64,000 nucleotides of DNA. Source: Alteromonas ponticola (GTDB lineage Bacteria > Pseudomonadota > Gammaproteobacteria > Enterobacterales > Alteromonadaceae). Below, in pieces: positions 20,098 through 27,623 of the stretch; the stretch's first letter is position 1, and every line of letters begins with the position of its first letter. The stretch spans positions 372,001 to 436,000 of the forward strand of contig NZ_JAATNW010000002.1 of assembly GCF_012911815.1 (NCBI RefSeq), read 5' to 3'. Made by a program: the position numbers and the translations under genes. Below the pieces are notes generated by a model. It saw only the letters and a list, made by a program, of their open reading frames with translations, did no database searches and had not been told where the DNA came from.

Positions 20098-21294
20098 GTG
20101 AACAAAATTTCAATTATAACCGCAGGCGCAGTGTTGGCCTGGTCACAGCTGACCACTGCTGCTATAGAAGTGAGTGAACAGGCACAAACTATCGCAAAAG
20201 AGACGATAATTGTGGATGGACACATAGATGTTCCCTATCGACTTCGCGAAAAGTGGGCGGATGTCACCCAGGCAACCGATGACGGTGATTTCGATTATCC
20301 CCGGGCAGTTGCTGGGGGTCTGAATGCCCCATTTATGTCAATTTACGTACCGGCTTCGCTCGACGGCTCTGATGCATCAACGCAGCTGGCTCATCAGCTG
20401 ATTGATTCGGTCGAAGCCATTGTTGCCCGTGCGCCGGACAAATTTGCCATTGCATACACAACCAACGACGTAAAAGAGCATTTTACGAAAGGACTTATTT
20501 CTCTTCCAATGGGTATGGAAAATGGCTCCCCCATCCAGGGTGATCTCAACAACCTGCGCATATTTTACGACCGTGGGATACGCTACATCACTCTTGCGCA
20601 TTCGCAGTCAAACCACATCAGCGATTCATCCTATGATTTGCGCCGTCAATGGAAAGGCTTAAGCCCATTTGGAAAGACGCTCATTCCGGCAATGAACAAC
20701 ATTGGCATGCTAATCGATATTTCCCATGTGTCAGATGATGCGTTTTATCAGACGCTGAAATTGTCTGAATCACCCGTGATTGCATCCCACTCGTCGCTAC
20801 GCAAGTTCACCCCGGGTTTTGAACGCAACATGAATGACGACATGATTAAAGCATTGGCGGAAAATGGTGGTGTGATCATGATTAACTTTGGTTCCAGCTT
20901 CGTCACTAAGGAAGCGCGTCAATGGCGCGACGGATTGGCTAAAGCTGAAAATGCCTTGCTGAAAAAAGAAGGCAAAGACAGTCCAAAGCTGGCTGATTTT
21001 GAAGCCACCTACCGAAAAGATAACCCTTACCCCTACTCCACTATCGATGAAGTGCTTGATCATATTGATCATGTGGTCAAACTTGTGGGCATAGAACATG
21101 TGGGGCTGGGTTCCGATTTCGATGGTGTCGGAGACTCATTGCCAATTGGCCTTAAAGACGTGTCTTATTTTCCTCATCTGGTGCAAGGTCTGCTCAATCG
21201 TGGGTACAAGGAAGACGAAATTAAGAAAATCCTCAGTGGAAACGTATTGCGCGTATGGGAAGAAGTCGAAGATTACGCCAAAAAACATGGCTGA
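20098..21294 (+). CDS. Secreted membrane dipeptidase (peptidase M19)
   Basis: The 398-residue protein is a zinc dipeptidase of the renal-dipeptidase family, likely cleaving L-D or D-amino-acid dipeptides outside the inner membrane. It starts with GTG (20098), preceded by AGAGAGAG, and has a signal peptide of about 22 residues ending at TTAA. The first metal motif HID is at residues 42-44, with later motifs IDISHVSDD, VIASHSS and GLGSDFDGVG. It ends eight bases before a strong hairpin and converges on the hydrolase gene. Confidence 0.92.
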   Translation: MNKISIITAGAVLAWSQLTTAAIEVSEQAQTIAKETIIVDGHIDVPYRLREKWADVTQATDDGDFDYPRAVAGGLNAPFMSIYVPASLDGSDASTQLAHQLIDSVEAIVARAPDKFAIAYTTNDVKEHFTKGLISLPMGMENGSPIQGDLNNLRIFYDRGIRYITLAHSQSNHISDSSYDLRRQWKGLSPFGKTLIPAMNNIGMLIDISHVSDDAFYQTLKLSESPVIASHSSLRKFTPGFERNMNDDMIKALAENGGVIMINFGSSFVTKEARQWRDGLAKAENALLKKEGKDSPKLADFEATYRKDNPYPYSTIDEVLDHIDHVVKLVGIEHVGLGSDFDGVGDSLPIGLKDVSYFPHLVQGLLNRGYKEDEIKKILSGNVLRVWEEVEDYAKKHG

Positions 21295-21302
21295 CTTTCT
21301 AA

Positions 21303-21340
21303 TTGACGATGTGTACCGGGTTAAAAGTACACATCGTCAA
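21303..21340. terminator. 14-bp hairpin between convergent genes
   Basis: TTGACGATGTGTAC (21303-21316) is the exact reverse complement of GTACACATCGTCAA (21327-21340), with a ten-base loop. It sits between the stops of the convergent dipeptidase and hydrolase genes and probably ends transcripts from both sides. Neither side has a strong U run. Confidence 0.65.
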
Positions 21341-21352
21341 ATCGACCGGGGC

Positions 21353-22375
21353 TTAGTCAATTTTTATAAAGGTCGTCAACATATCCGTCATTTGTCTGAA
21401 TAAGGGGTTAGCCTGGGGGATCGTGCATTTCTCCAGTTTGGTCACCGCGTTTTTCTTAAAATGCATATCGGCAATGGATCTGAAATTTAGCGGTAAATCC
21501 GCGTGGCATAAATCATACTCTTCAGCCACCAGAAACAGAGTGTGCCGTTGCTCGGTATGCCTGAGCAACTCTTCTACGCCATGAATCGGGGTGGTTAAAT
21601 CGGCTTGCGAGTGCGCCGCAAATACCGGCACATCGATTTGTTGGCCATTTTCCAGTCGGTTACGAATATCCTTAATAATACTCATCAGCTGCAGTCCGGC
21701 ATACCCGGAAACGCTGGGGTATTTGTGTGGATTGGGACCTGTAGCCTGATATTCGCCATCCAGTAATCTGGCAATCCATTTGGTTCCCCATATTTTCGCC
21801 ATGCTTTCCGCATAGTCAGACAGGGCCAATGCAGCTGAGAACAAAAACAAACCGTCAACCTGCTCTGGCTGTCGAAGATAATAATCTGTGGCGATTGCTG
21901 CACCTGCTGAGAAGCCACCAAGATAAACCTCATCGCCCAGTTGGGTTGCTATCTGCACGATCGAATCAGCATATTGGCGCCAGGTCTGCGGCATATCACT
22001 GTCTTCCATTGCCTCATCTGCTTCGCGTAAGCCATGACCCGGGGTTAACGGCACGATGACATTTAACCCCTCTTCAAATAATTTTGTTGCAATGGCGCGC
22101 ATGTAAAATGGCGAATCGCTTAAACCATGAAACAATACCGCCACCTTGGCTGTTTTCATGCCGTGATGCATAATAAAAGGGGCATTACCTTCATTGCGTA
22201 ACCTTGGCGAGCAAACGCGAAACTGATTTTGTTCTGGGTCGCGACACTGTGCAACCTGTCCCCACTGACTTTGGTAATGCGCTTTGAACGAGTTGAAAGC
22301 GCCATCAATAGGCTCAGGTAACGAGTTTGCGTATGCCGCGTTGATAAAAAAAAGACAGACCCACAATATGCGCAT
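21353..22375 (-). CDS. Secreted alpha/beta hydrolase
   Basis: The 340-residue protein has a signal peptide (about 1-16, ending AYA) and an alpha/beta hydrolase fold. The oxyanion region is FHGLSDSP (82-89), the nucleophile elbow is GFSAG (154-158, Ser156), and the acid and base probably come from the AHSQADLTTP and later YDLCHADLP segments. It resembles carboxylesterase or monoacylglycerol-lipase-like proteins. Substrate cannot be told from sequence. It converges on the dipeptidase gene. Confidence 0.8.
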   Translation of the reverse strand: MRILWVCLFFINAAYANSLPEPIDGAFNSFKAHYQSQWGQVAQCRDPEQNQFRVCSPRLRNEGNAPFIMHHGMKTAKVAVLFHGLSDSPFYMRAIATKLFEEGLNVIVPLTPGHGLREADEAMEDSDMPQTWRQYADSIVQIATQLGDEVYLGGFSAGAAIATDYYLRQPEQVDGLFLFSAALALSDYAESMAKIWGTKWIARLLDGEYQATGPNPHKYPSVSGYAGLQLMSIIKDIRNRLENGQQIDVPVFAAHSQADLTTPIHGVEELLRHTEQRHTLFLVAEEYDLCHADLPLNFRSIADMHFKKNAVTKLEKCTIPQANPLFRQMTDMLTTFIKID

Positions 22376-22503
22376 TTAATCGCCCTTAGCAAAAAGAGGT
22401 TGAAAACAGGAGTCGCAGACGCCGTAATTACGTATGCATTATTATCCCTAACTATTAATCATCATGCTATCACATCAAGCATTTAGCGCTAGGATTATCC
22501 TAT

Positions 22504-22545
22504 CCACAATGTTTGTTGATTCCCTATCGATTTTCAACATTGTGG
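22504..22545. repeat. Inverted repeat, possible operator or centromere-like site
   Basis: CCACAATGTT (22504-22513) and AACATTGTGG (22536-22545) are perfect reverse complements separated by 22 bases. The right arm touches the 5' end of the riboswitch aptamer. Position upstream of a ParA/RHH pair suggests a binding site for the RHH protein, but this is inference from location only. Confidence 0.5.
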
Positions 22546-22656
22546 CTAAGTGAAAAAGGCAAAACAACACGAAAGGTTGTGACGCAAAGCTTCCGGTCTA
22601 CGGCCTGACGCCATATTTCGATTGGCAACATGGTTATGATAGCGGGGTTACCAGCG
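22543..22656 (+). ncRNA. Cyclic-di-GMP-I riboswitch (GEMM-I)
   Basis: The sequence carries the class I c-di-GMP aptamer landmarks in order. AAGGCAAAAC precedes a P2-type stem ACAAC (22564-22568) / GTTGT (22576-22580) capped by a C-GAAA-G tetraloop. The joining sequence GACGCAAAGCTTCCGGTCTA (22581-22600) follows, then a second stem with GCCA/TGGC, and finally the core TAGCGGGGTTACC (22640-22652). The Vibrio cholerae Vc2 aptamer has the same CGAAAG loop, GACGCAAAGC and TAGCGGGGTTACC blocks. It lies about 105 bases upstream of the parA-like start codon on the same strand, so it should control that message in response to c-di-GMP. Confidence 0.92.
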
Positions 22657-22760
22657 TCGGCGAATGCATTGGTGGTAAACCTCAGCGCCGTTCGAGAGTA
22701 CTTTTTCAGTCATAAATGAGTAACTTTTTTGTTTTTAGTTATTACGTGAGGACTGCAGCA

Positions 22761-23456
22761 ATGATGATTCTGGTTGGTGGAGAGAAAGGTGGAAGTGGCA
22801 AAAGCTGTCTTGCGCAGAATATCGCCGTTTATCTTCGTACCGAAAAAAATGCTAACGTGCTGATGGTGGATTGTGACCCACAGCGTACAACTTCAGATTG
22901 GATCCAGGAACGTAAAGCCGATGACGCTTTGCCAGATATAAACTGTATCCAGCTCTACGGTAAAATTCGCAATGAATTGATTAGCTTAAATCGTCATTAC
23001 GACTATGTAGTGATTGATTGTGGTGGTCAGGATAACCTTGCGTTGCGTTCTTCAATGTCTGTTGCCGACCATGTACTTATTCCGCTGCGCCCCAAACGTC
23101 GGGATCTCAAAACTGTGCCGCACATGGAGGATATTATCTCCACCTGCCGTATGGTTAACCCCAAGATGAACGCAGCCTTTGTGATCACGCAGTGTCCTTC
23201 ATTACCTTCACTGGCCAGTCGAATTTTAGAAGCAAAAGAAGTGTGCCGCTCGTTTGAAGTCGCTGTGCTCAATTCGGTTACTTTTAGTCGCAACATGTAT
23301 GATGACTCTGAAGAGTCCGGTCGGTCAGTGATTGAGAGTGAGCCCAATGGTAAAGCCGCGATTGAAATACGTAGCATCTTTGATGAAATGTTAGCCCGAG
23401 CGAAGGACAACCAGTATGAGTCTATGCAGCCTGCGAAAGTCTCAGCCGTCAGTTAA
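22761..23456 (+). CDS. ParA-family ATPase
   Basis: The 231-residue protein is a small ParA/MinD-type ATPase. The deviant Walker A motif GGEKGGSGKS starts at residue 6, with signature Lys9 and catalytic-loop Lys14. VDCDPQ is the A' motif and YVVIDCGG is Walker B. There is no N-terminal helix-turn-helix domain, as in the short ParA proteins that pair with ribbon-helix-helix partners. The start at ATG 22761 is chosen because GAGGA lies eight bases upstream; an in-frame ATG at 22716 lacks such a site. It follows a c-di-GMP riboswitch and overlaps the RHH gene by 41 bases. No replication initiator is nearby, so a chromosomal positioning role is more likely than plasmid partition. Confidence 0.88.
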   Translation: MMILVGGEKGGSGKSCLAQNIAVYLRTEKNANVLMVDCDPQRTTSDWIQERKADDALPDINCIQLYGKIRNELISLNRHYDYVVIDCGGQDNLALRSSMSVADHVLIPLRPKRRDLKTVPHMEDIISTCRMVNPKMNAAFVITQCPSLPSLASRILEAKEVCRSFEVAVLNSVTFSRNMYDDSEESGRSVIESEPNGKAAIEIRSIFDEMLARAKDNQYESMQPAKVSAVS

Positions 23457-23757
23457 ACCCGTTCGTCTGAGTGTTGACGACTTTATTGATCAGGCAACCG
23501 ATTACGCCCAGGGCCGACGAAGCACGTTTGCGATAGTGCGCACTGAATCCCAGGTTGCAGAGACTAACGCAGCCAATTCGGCATTAAGCACTACCATGAA
23601 GCATGCTACATTCAGCTTGTCAGAAACGGCTATTGATCACCTTAACGTACTGTCAAGTCGCACCGGAGTATCCAAGTCGCGCTTACTGCGCATTTTGATC
23701 GATGAACAGATAAAACAGGCCAGTGATCACACCATAGAAAATAGTAAGGTTACCTAA
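23416..23757 (+). CDS. Ribbon-helix-helix protein, probable partner of the ParA-like ATPase
   Basis: The 113-residue protein has a basic, probably flexible N-terminal half (1-60) and a C-terminal ribbon-helix-helix fold (about 62-103: KHATFSLSE strand, two helices around TGVSKSRLLRILIDE). This is the layout of ParG-type partners, which bind DNA with the RHH part and stimulate ParA with the N-terminal arm; the segment GRRSTFAIVR (33-42) is a possible arm. AAGGA lies eight bases before ATG 23416. The start is inside the end of the parA-like gene, so translation is coupled. Function is inferred from layout and neighbour. Confidence 0.75.
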   Translation: MSLCSLRKSQPSVKPVRLSVDDFIDQATDYAQGRRSTFAIVRTESQVAETNAANSALSTTMKHATFSLSETAIDHLNVLSSRTGVSKSRLLRILIDEQIKQASDHTIENSKVT

Positions 23758-24057
23758 ATTCCGTGAGGCTTAGTCGTTGTACGTTTTGCCTTGATGCAGG
23801 GACCAAAAGCCAGGGTGCACAAAATGATAGACAATCACCAGTGAGATTATATACTTAATTTAATGTTGGTGGTTTTTTGTTCTGGCCGAAAGAGTCTAAC
23901 GTTTTCCATTCAGCGACGAAGCTCGGTCTTATCTGAGGCAATATTAGCCAAAGCCAAAGTAGCTTCGTAGCGATAACGCGTTGTTTTAAAATAGTAAGCT
24001 GGCCAAATTTCACCATTCGAACTGCTTAGTGATAAGAATTTCTCACTTGGAATTAGT
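23758..24057. other. Intergenic region after the ParA/RHH pair
   Basis: Contains a probable terminator (23833-23878) and, after it, about 180 bases with the presumed promoter of the diguanylate cyclase gene. I see no gene here. A 76-codon minus-strand frame at 23910-24140 overlaps the start of the cyclase gene and has no supporting features. Confidence 0.6.
23833..23878 (+). terminator. Probable terminator of the ParA/RHH transcript
   Basis: AATCACCA (23833-23840) pairs with TGGTGGTT (23867-23874) with one wobble pair, and the stem runs into a six-T tract. The loop is long (26 bases), so confidence is moderate. Confidence 0.55.
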
Positions 24058-26190
24058 ATGTATGTGCGTGTGCTTGGGTGTATGTTATGCATTATCAGCT
24101 TTTTGGCAGAGTCGAAATCTGACGCTATACAACTGATCACGTCTATTCAAACCAAAGAGCAGTTGCAAACTATCGCGTCCTATCAGGACGCTGGCCGCCT
24201 GTCACAAGCGGAGTCTCTGACCTTACTACTTCTTGAACGCGCCCGCGCTCAGGGCAACGATATTGATGCGGCGGCGGCGTTTCATGAGCTGGGCCATATA
24301 TCCATGCTGCAAAACAAGTATGAAATTGCTCGCAGCGCCTTTAATAATGCATTAGAAATCTTTACCCGAGAAGGCCTGATAGAACCTATTGGCGCTGTGC
24401 TCGCAGACATTGGTACCAGCTACCGTTATCAGTCGGAATACAGCAACGCATTAAACTTCCATTATCGGGCACTGTCATTATTCCGGACTGAGCGGCATCG
24501 TCAGGGTATCGCCGATCAGCGGCTAAATATCGGTATAGTATTGAAGGAGCTGGGCCAATTCGAACCTGCGTTGAATTTTCTGAAGCGCGCGCTTACCGAT
24601 CTTCGTCAGCAAAATCGACTCGACTCTGTGAGCCAGGCCTTATCTCACATTGGCGGCATTTACATTGATATGCTGCAGTATGACACTGCGCTAATTTACA
24701 TGAAGGATGCCTTATCTATCAGTGAAGAGACGCATTCTCGTTATCGTATTGGTAAGAACCTTTGTCGCCTGGGTAATGTTTACCTTAAGTTGGGCGAGCT
24801 TGATCTGGCTAAATCCAATCTTGAAAAAGCCCTGATGATATTTACCGAACTGAATGCACCCAAAAATTATGGTTCAGTACTTACCGTGTTGGGCCAGGTG
24901 GAAATTGCTCAGGGCAATACTGAACTGGGCTTACAATATTTACTTCAGGCTTTGGAGCGCGCCGACACCAATGCCTATCCTGATTTGAAAACAGAGGCAC
25001 AGCTCGCGTTAGCCAAGGCATATTTCTCACTACAACAGCCTGACGTTGCATTGGGTTACGCACTGCAGGGATCAGAACACGCCGGGGAGCGTCAGCAGTT
25101 AAGCATGCAGGCTAAGTTTCTTCAGGTCATTGTTGACATTTATGTGGCTCAGGAAAATTATCCAGCAGCGTTTACGACGTTAGTGCAGAAAAATCAGATC
25201 GTTTCTCAAATCGTGAGCGAAAACAGCACCATGACTGTCGCCCAGATGCAATCAGAGATAGAGGTTGAGCGTCAGGCACAATCAATTGAAATGCTACGTA
25301 AAAACAAGGCCATTGCGCTGGCCAGGTCTGAACAAACGAACCTGCGAACAACGCTGGCATTGGGGGGCCTTATTGCTACCCTGCTTTTTATCTTCTTGCT
25401 CTGGAGTCGATATCATCAGAAACGCGCCAACCTTTATCTTAAAAAAGAAGTGCGCAAACGCACTCAAGAGCTGGTACACAAAAATAATGAGCTGGAAGAC
25501 GCTTATCGCACGCTGGAACAGGTCAGTTTGCGCGACCGGCTCACCGGATTGTACAACCGTCATTATCTGGAAGCGCAATTGCCCGCAGAAATTCAGCGTT
25601 GCCAGCATTCATTCGCTACTGCCAGGCCGGAGCAGCAGGTTAAAGACTCGGATCTACTCTGCTATTTATTTGATATCGATAATTTCAAAAAGGTAAACGA
25701 TGTATACGGGCACATGTCTGGTGATAAATTTCTGATTCAGTTCACCGACGTGATCCATGAAGTATTCAGACAAACGGACTTGCTTATCCGTTGGGGCGGC
25801 GAAGAGTTTCTGGTAATTTGTCGGCAGGCTAATCGCGATGAAGCCTGTATGCTGGCAGAACGGTTTCGCGCTGCGGTTGACGAAAAAGTCTTTGAGCTGA
25901 CTGAAGACAAGTCGATACGAGCCAGTTGCAGTATCGGCTTTTGTACCCTGCCACTCTTCGTGCAATCCCCCTATCGAATAAATTGGCAGACCACCTTTTC
26001 GATAATGGATTACTGTTTGTACGCGGCCAAAGCATCAGGCAAAAATTGCTGGGTAGGGGTAATTGAGGCGTCAAATGAAAAGGGAAAAGCCGAATCATCT
26101 TCCTCGTTAGCCAAAAAATTTGGCCTTAACAGCGTGAAATTGGCGACGTCATTAAATAATCTGGCCAGTATACGCTGGCCAGAAGGGTGA
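24058..26190 (+). CDS. TPR-domain diguanylate cyclase (GGDEF)
   Basis: The 710-residue protein has an N-terminal hydrophobic signal or anchor (1-17), tetratricopeptide repeats (about 70-345), a membrane helix (432-449), a short coiled coil (455-490) and a C-terminal GGDEF domain. The active-site signature is GGEEF (580-584), and the inhibitory I-site RQTD (571-574) stands five residues before it, so the enzyme should make c-di-GMP and be product-inhibited. The TPR part faces the periplasm if the anchor is cleaved. It follows the riboswitch-controlled ParA/RHH pair by 300 bases and converges on prsR with a 21-base gap. Confidence 0.92.
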   Translation: MYVRVLGCMLCIISFLAESKSDAIQLITSIQTKEQLQTIASYQDAGRLSQAESLTLLLLERARAQGNDIDAAAAFHELGHISMLQNKYEIARSAFNNALEIFTREGLIEPIGAVLADIGTSYRYQSEYSNALNFHYRALSLFRTERHRQGIADQRLNIGIVLKELGQFEPALNFLKRALTDLRQQNRLDSVSQALSHIGGIYIDMLQYDTALIYMKDALSISEETHSRYRIGKNLCRLGNVYLKLGELDLAKSNLEKALMIFTELNAPKNYGSVLTVLGQVEIAQGNTELGLQYLLQALERADTNAYPDLKTEAQLALAKAYFSLQQPDVALGYALQGSEHAGERQQLSMQAKFLQVIVDIYVAQENYPAAFTTLVQKNQIVSQIVSENSTMTVAQMQSEIEVERQAQSIEMLRKNKAIALARSEQTNLRTTLALGGLIATLLFIFLLWSRYHQKRANLYLKKEVRKRTQELVHKNNELEDAYRTLEQVSLRDRLTGLYNRHYLEAQLPAEIQRCQHSFATARPEQQVKDSDLLCYLFDIDNFKKVNDVYGHMSGDKFLIQFTDVIHEVFRQTDLLIRWGGEEFLVICRQANRDEACMLAERFRAAVDEKVFELTEDKSIRASCSIGFCTLPLFVQSPYRINWQTTFSIMDYCLYAAKASGKNCWVGVIEASNEKGKAESSSSLAKKFGLNSVKLATSLNNLASIRWPEG

Positions 26191-26211
26191 ACGGATGCTT
26201 ATTGATGAGTA

Positions 26212-27576
26212 CTAAACACCAGTTTTGATGTCTTCCATTTGGTATTTATCAATTAAAGAATACAGCGTTGGTCTGGTTACACCGAGTAATTCGGCGGTTT
26301 TGGACATGTTTTTATCCGCAGCCTGATACGCTTTGCGTATCGCTCTGCTTTCCGCCTGTTCCCTGACTTCACGGAGGTTCAGCGTTTCCTGTTCCCGCTC
26401 CGAGTTTCCCGCCATCAATCCCAAATCTTCAGCATGAACAACTGCACTTTCAGCCATAATGACCGCTGACTTAAGTTTGTTCTGTAATTCGCGAATGTTA
26501 CCTGGCCACTTGTGCGCCATCATCGCCTGTATTGCGCCTTCAGAGAACGTTTTAGCCTTGGCATTAAACTCCTCGCGATACTGGTTAAGGAACGTTCTGG
26601 CCAGCAGCAACACATCCTGTTCACGGTCACGCAAAGGTGGAATGAAAATAGGAATTTCGCCTATACGATAGTACAAGTCTTCACGGAAACTGTCCTCTTT
26701 CACCATCGCCTGTAAATCACGGTGAGTTGCACAAATAACGCGAATATCAACCGGTATTTCGTTTCTGCCCCCAACCCGCTCAATCACGCGTTCCTGTAAG
26801 AAACGCAACATCTTTGCCTGCAGGCCGATTGGCATATCGCCAATTTCATCAAGGAACAAAGTGCCCCCATGGGCCATTTCAATTTTACCCAGGGTAGTTT
26901 TGTTGGCTCCGGTAAAGGCTCCTTTTTCATAACCAAACAGCTCACTTTCCAGTAAATTTTCCGGGATCGACGCACAGTTGATGGCAACAAATGGTTTTTC
27001 CTTACGTGGGCTGTGTTCGTGAATACTGCGGGCGAAAACCTCTTTACCCGTGCCGCTTTCACCGAGCAGCAAGGTGCTGACATCGGTACCGGCAATTTTC
27101 TCTGCACGACGGGTGACCAGTTGAATAGATTCACTATTGCCGATAATTCTTCCCATTCCCGGCCGGGCTTTAGCTAATACTCTGTTTTCGTGTTCCAGAC
27201 TCGCTAAATTTAAGGCCCGCTGCACTAACAGTTTAATGGTGTCGGAATCGATAGGTTTTTGATAAAAATCGTAGGCGCCAAGATCAATCGCCCTTAGCGC
27301 GTTTTCCTTATCGTTATTGCCTGTCACCACGATAACTTTGGTACGCGGTGCCAGAGCAATAATTTCTTCCAGCGTTTTTAATCCTTCAGACGCATTGGCC
27401 GGATCAGGCGGCAAGCCTAAATCAAGGGTCACCACCTTAGGCTCATGACGACGCAACTGTGCAATAGCCGACGCGCGATCATCAGCAAATACAACATCGT
27501 AGTCAGTGAAACTCCATTTCAACTGCTTTTGGATGCCTAAATCATCGTCTACTACAAGAATGGTATTCTTCGTCAT
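26212..27576 (-). CDS. prsR: PEP-CTERM-type response regulator PrsR (sigma-54 activator)
   Basis: The 454-residue regulator has a receiver domain (phospho-acceptor Asp52 in VTLDLGLPP), a sigma-54 AAA+ domain (Walker A GESGTGKE 172-179, GAFTGA 219-224) and a Fis-type helix-turn-helix at the C-terminus (MSKTAELLGVTRPTLYSL). The closest family I recognise is PrsR, the partner of PrsK in exosortase/PEP-CTERM exopolysaccharide systems. It activates sigma-54 promoters. The gene follows prsK by 47 bases. Confidence 0.88.
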   Translation of the reverse strand: MTKNTILVVDDDLGIQKQLKWSFTDYDVVFADDRASAIAQLRRHEPKVVTLDLGLPPDPANASEGLKTLEEIIALAPRTKVIVVTGNNDKENALRAIDLGAYDFYQKPIDSDTIKLLVQRALNLASLEHENRVLAKARPGMGRIIGNSESIQLVTRRAEKIAGTDVSTLLLGESGTGKEVFARSIHEHSPRKEKPFVAINCASIPENLLESELFGYEKGAFTGANKTTLGKIEMAHGGTLFLDEIGDMPIGLQAKMLRFLQERVIERVGGRNEIPVDIRVICATHRDLQAMVKEDSFREDLYYRIGEIPIFIPPLRDREQDVLLLARTFLNQYREEFNAKAKTFSEGAIQAMMAHKWPGNIRELQNKLKSAVIMAESAVVHAEDLGLMAGNSEREQETLNLREVREQAESRAIRKAYQAADKNMSKTAELLGVTRPTLYSLIDKYQMEDIKTGV

Positions 27577-27623
27577 CCGTTTTATCCGTTTTGTTATTAT
27601 AAAATGAAATTGCCAGGACTATC

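Larger units (their letters stand above)
22376..22760. other. Long leader and promoter region upstream of parA-like gene
   Basis: This 385-base region between the divergent hydrolase and parA-like genes holds a ten-base inverted repeat (22504-22545), a cyclic-di-GMP-I riboswitch (about 22543-22656) and about 100 bases of possible expression platform. Bases 22376-22500 show nothing I can name beyond AT-rich sequence that may carry promoters for both directions. Confidence 0.7.

Noticed and set aside
22716..22760. Longer N-terminus for the ParA-like protein
   Set aside because: No ribosome-binding site before ATG 22716, and the extra 15 residues are not ParA-like; GAGGA before 22761 supports the shorter form.
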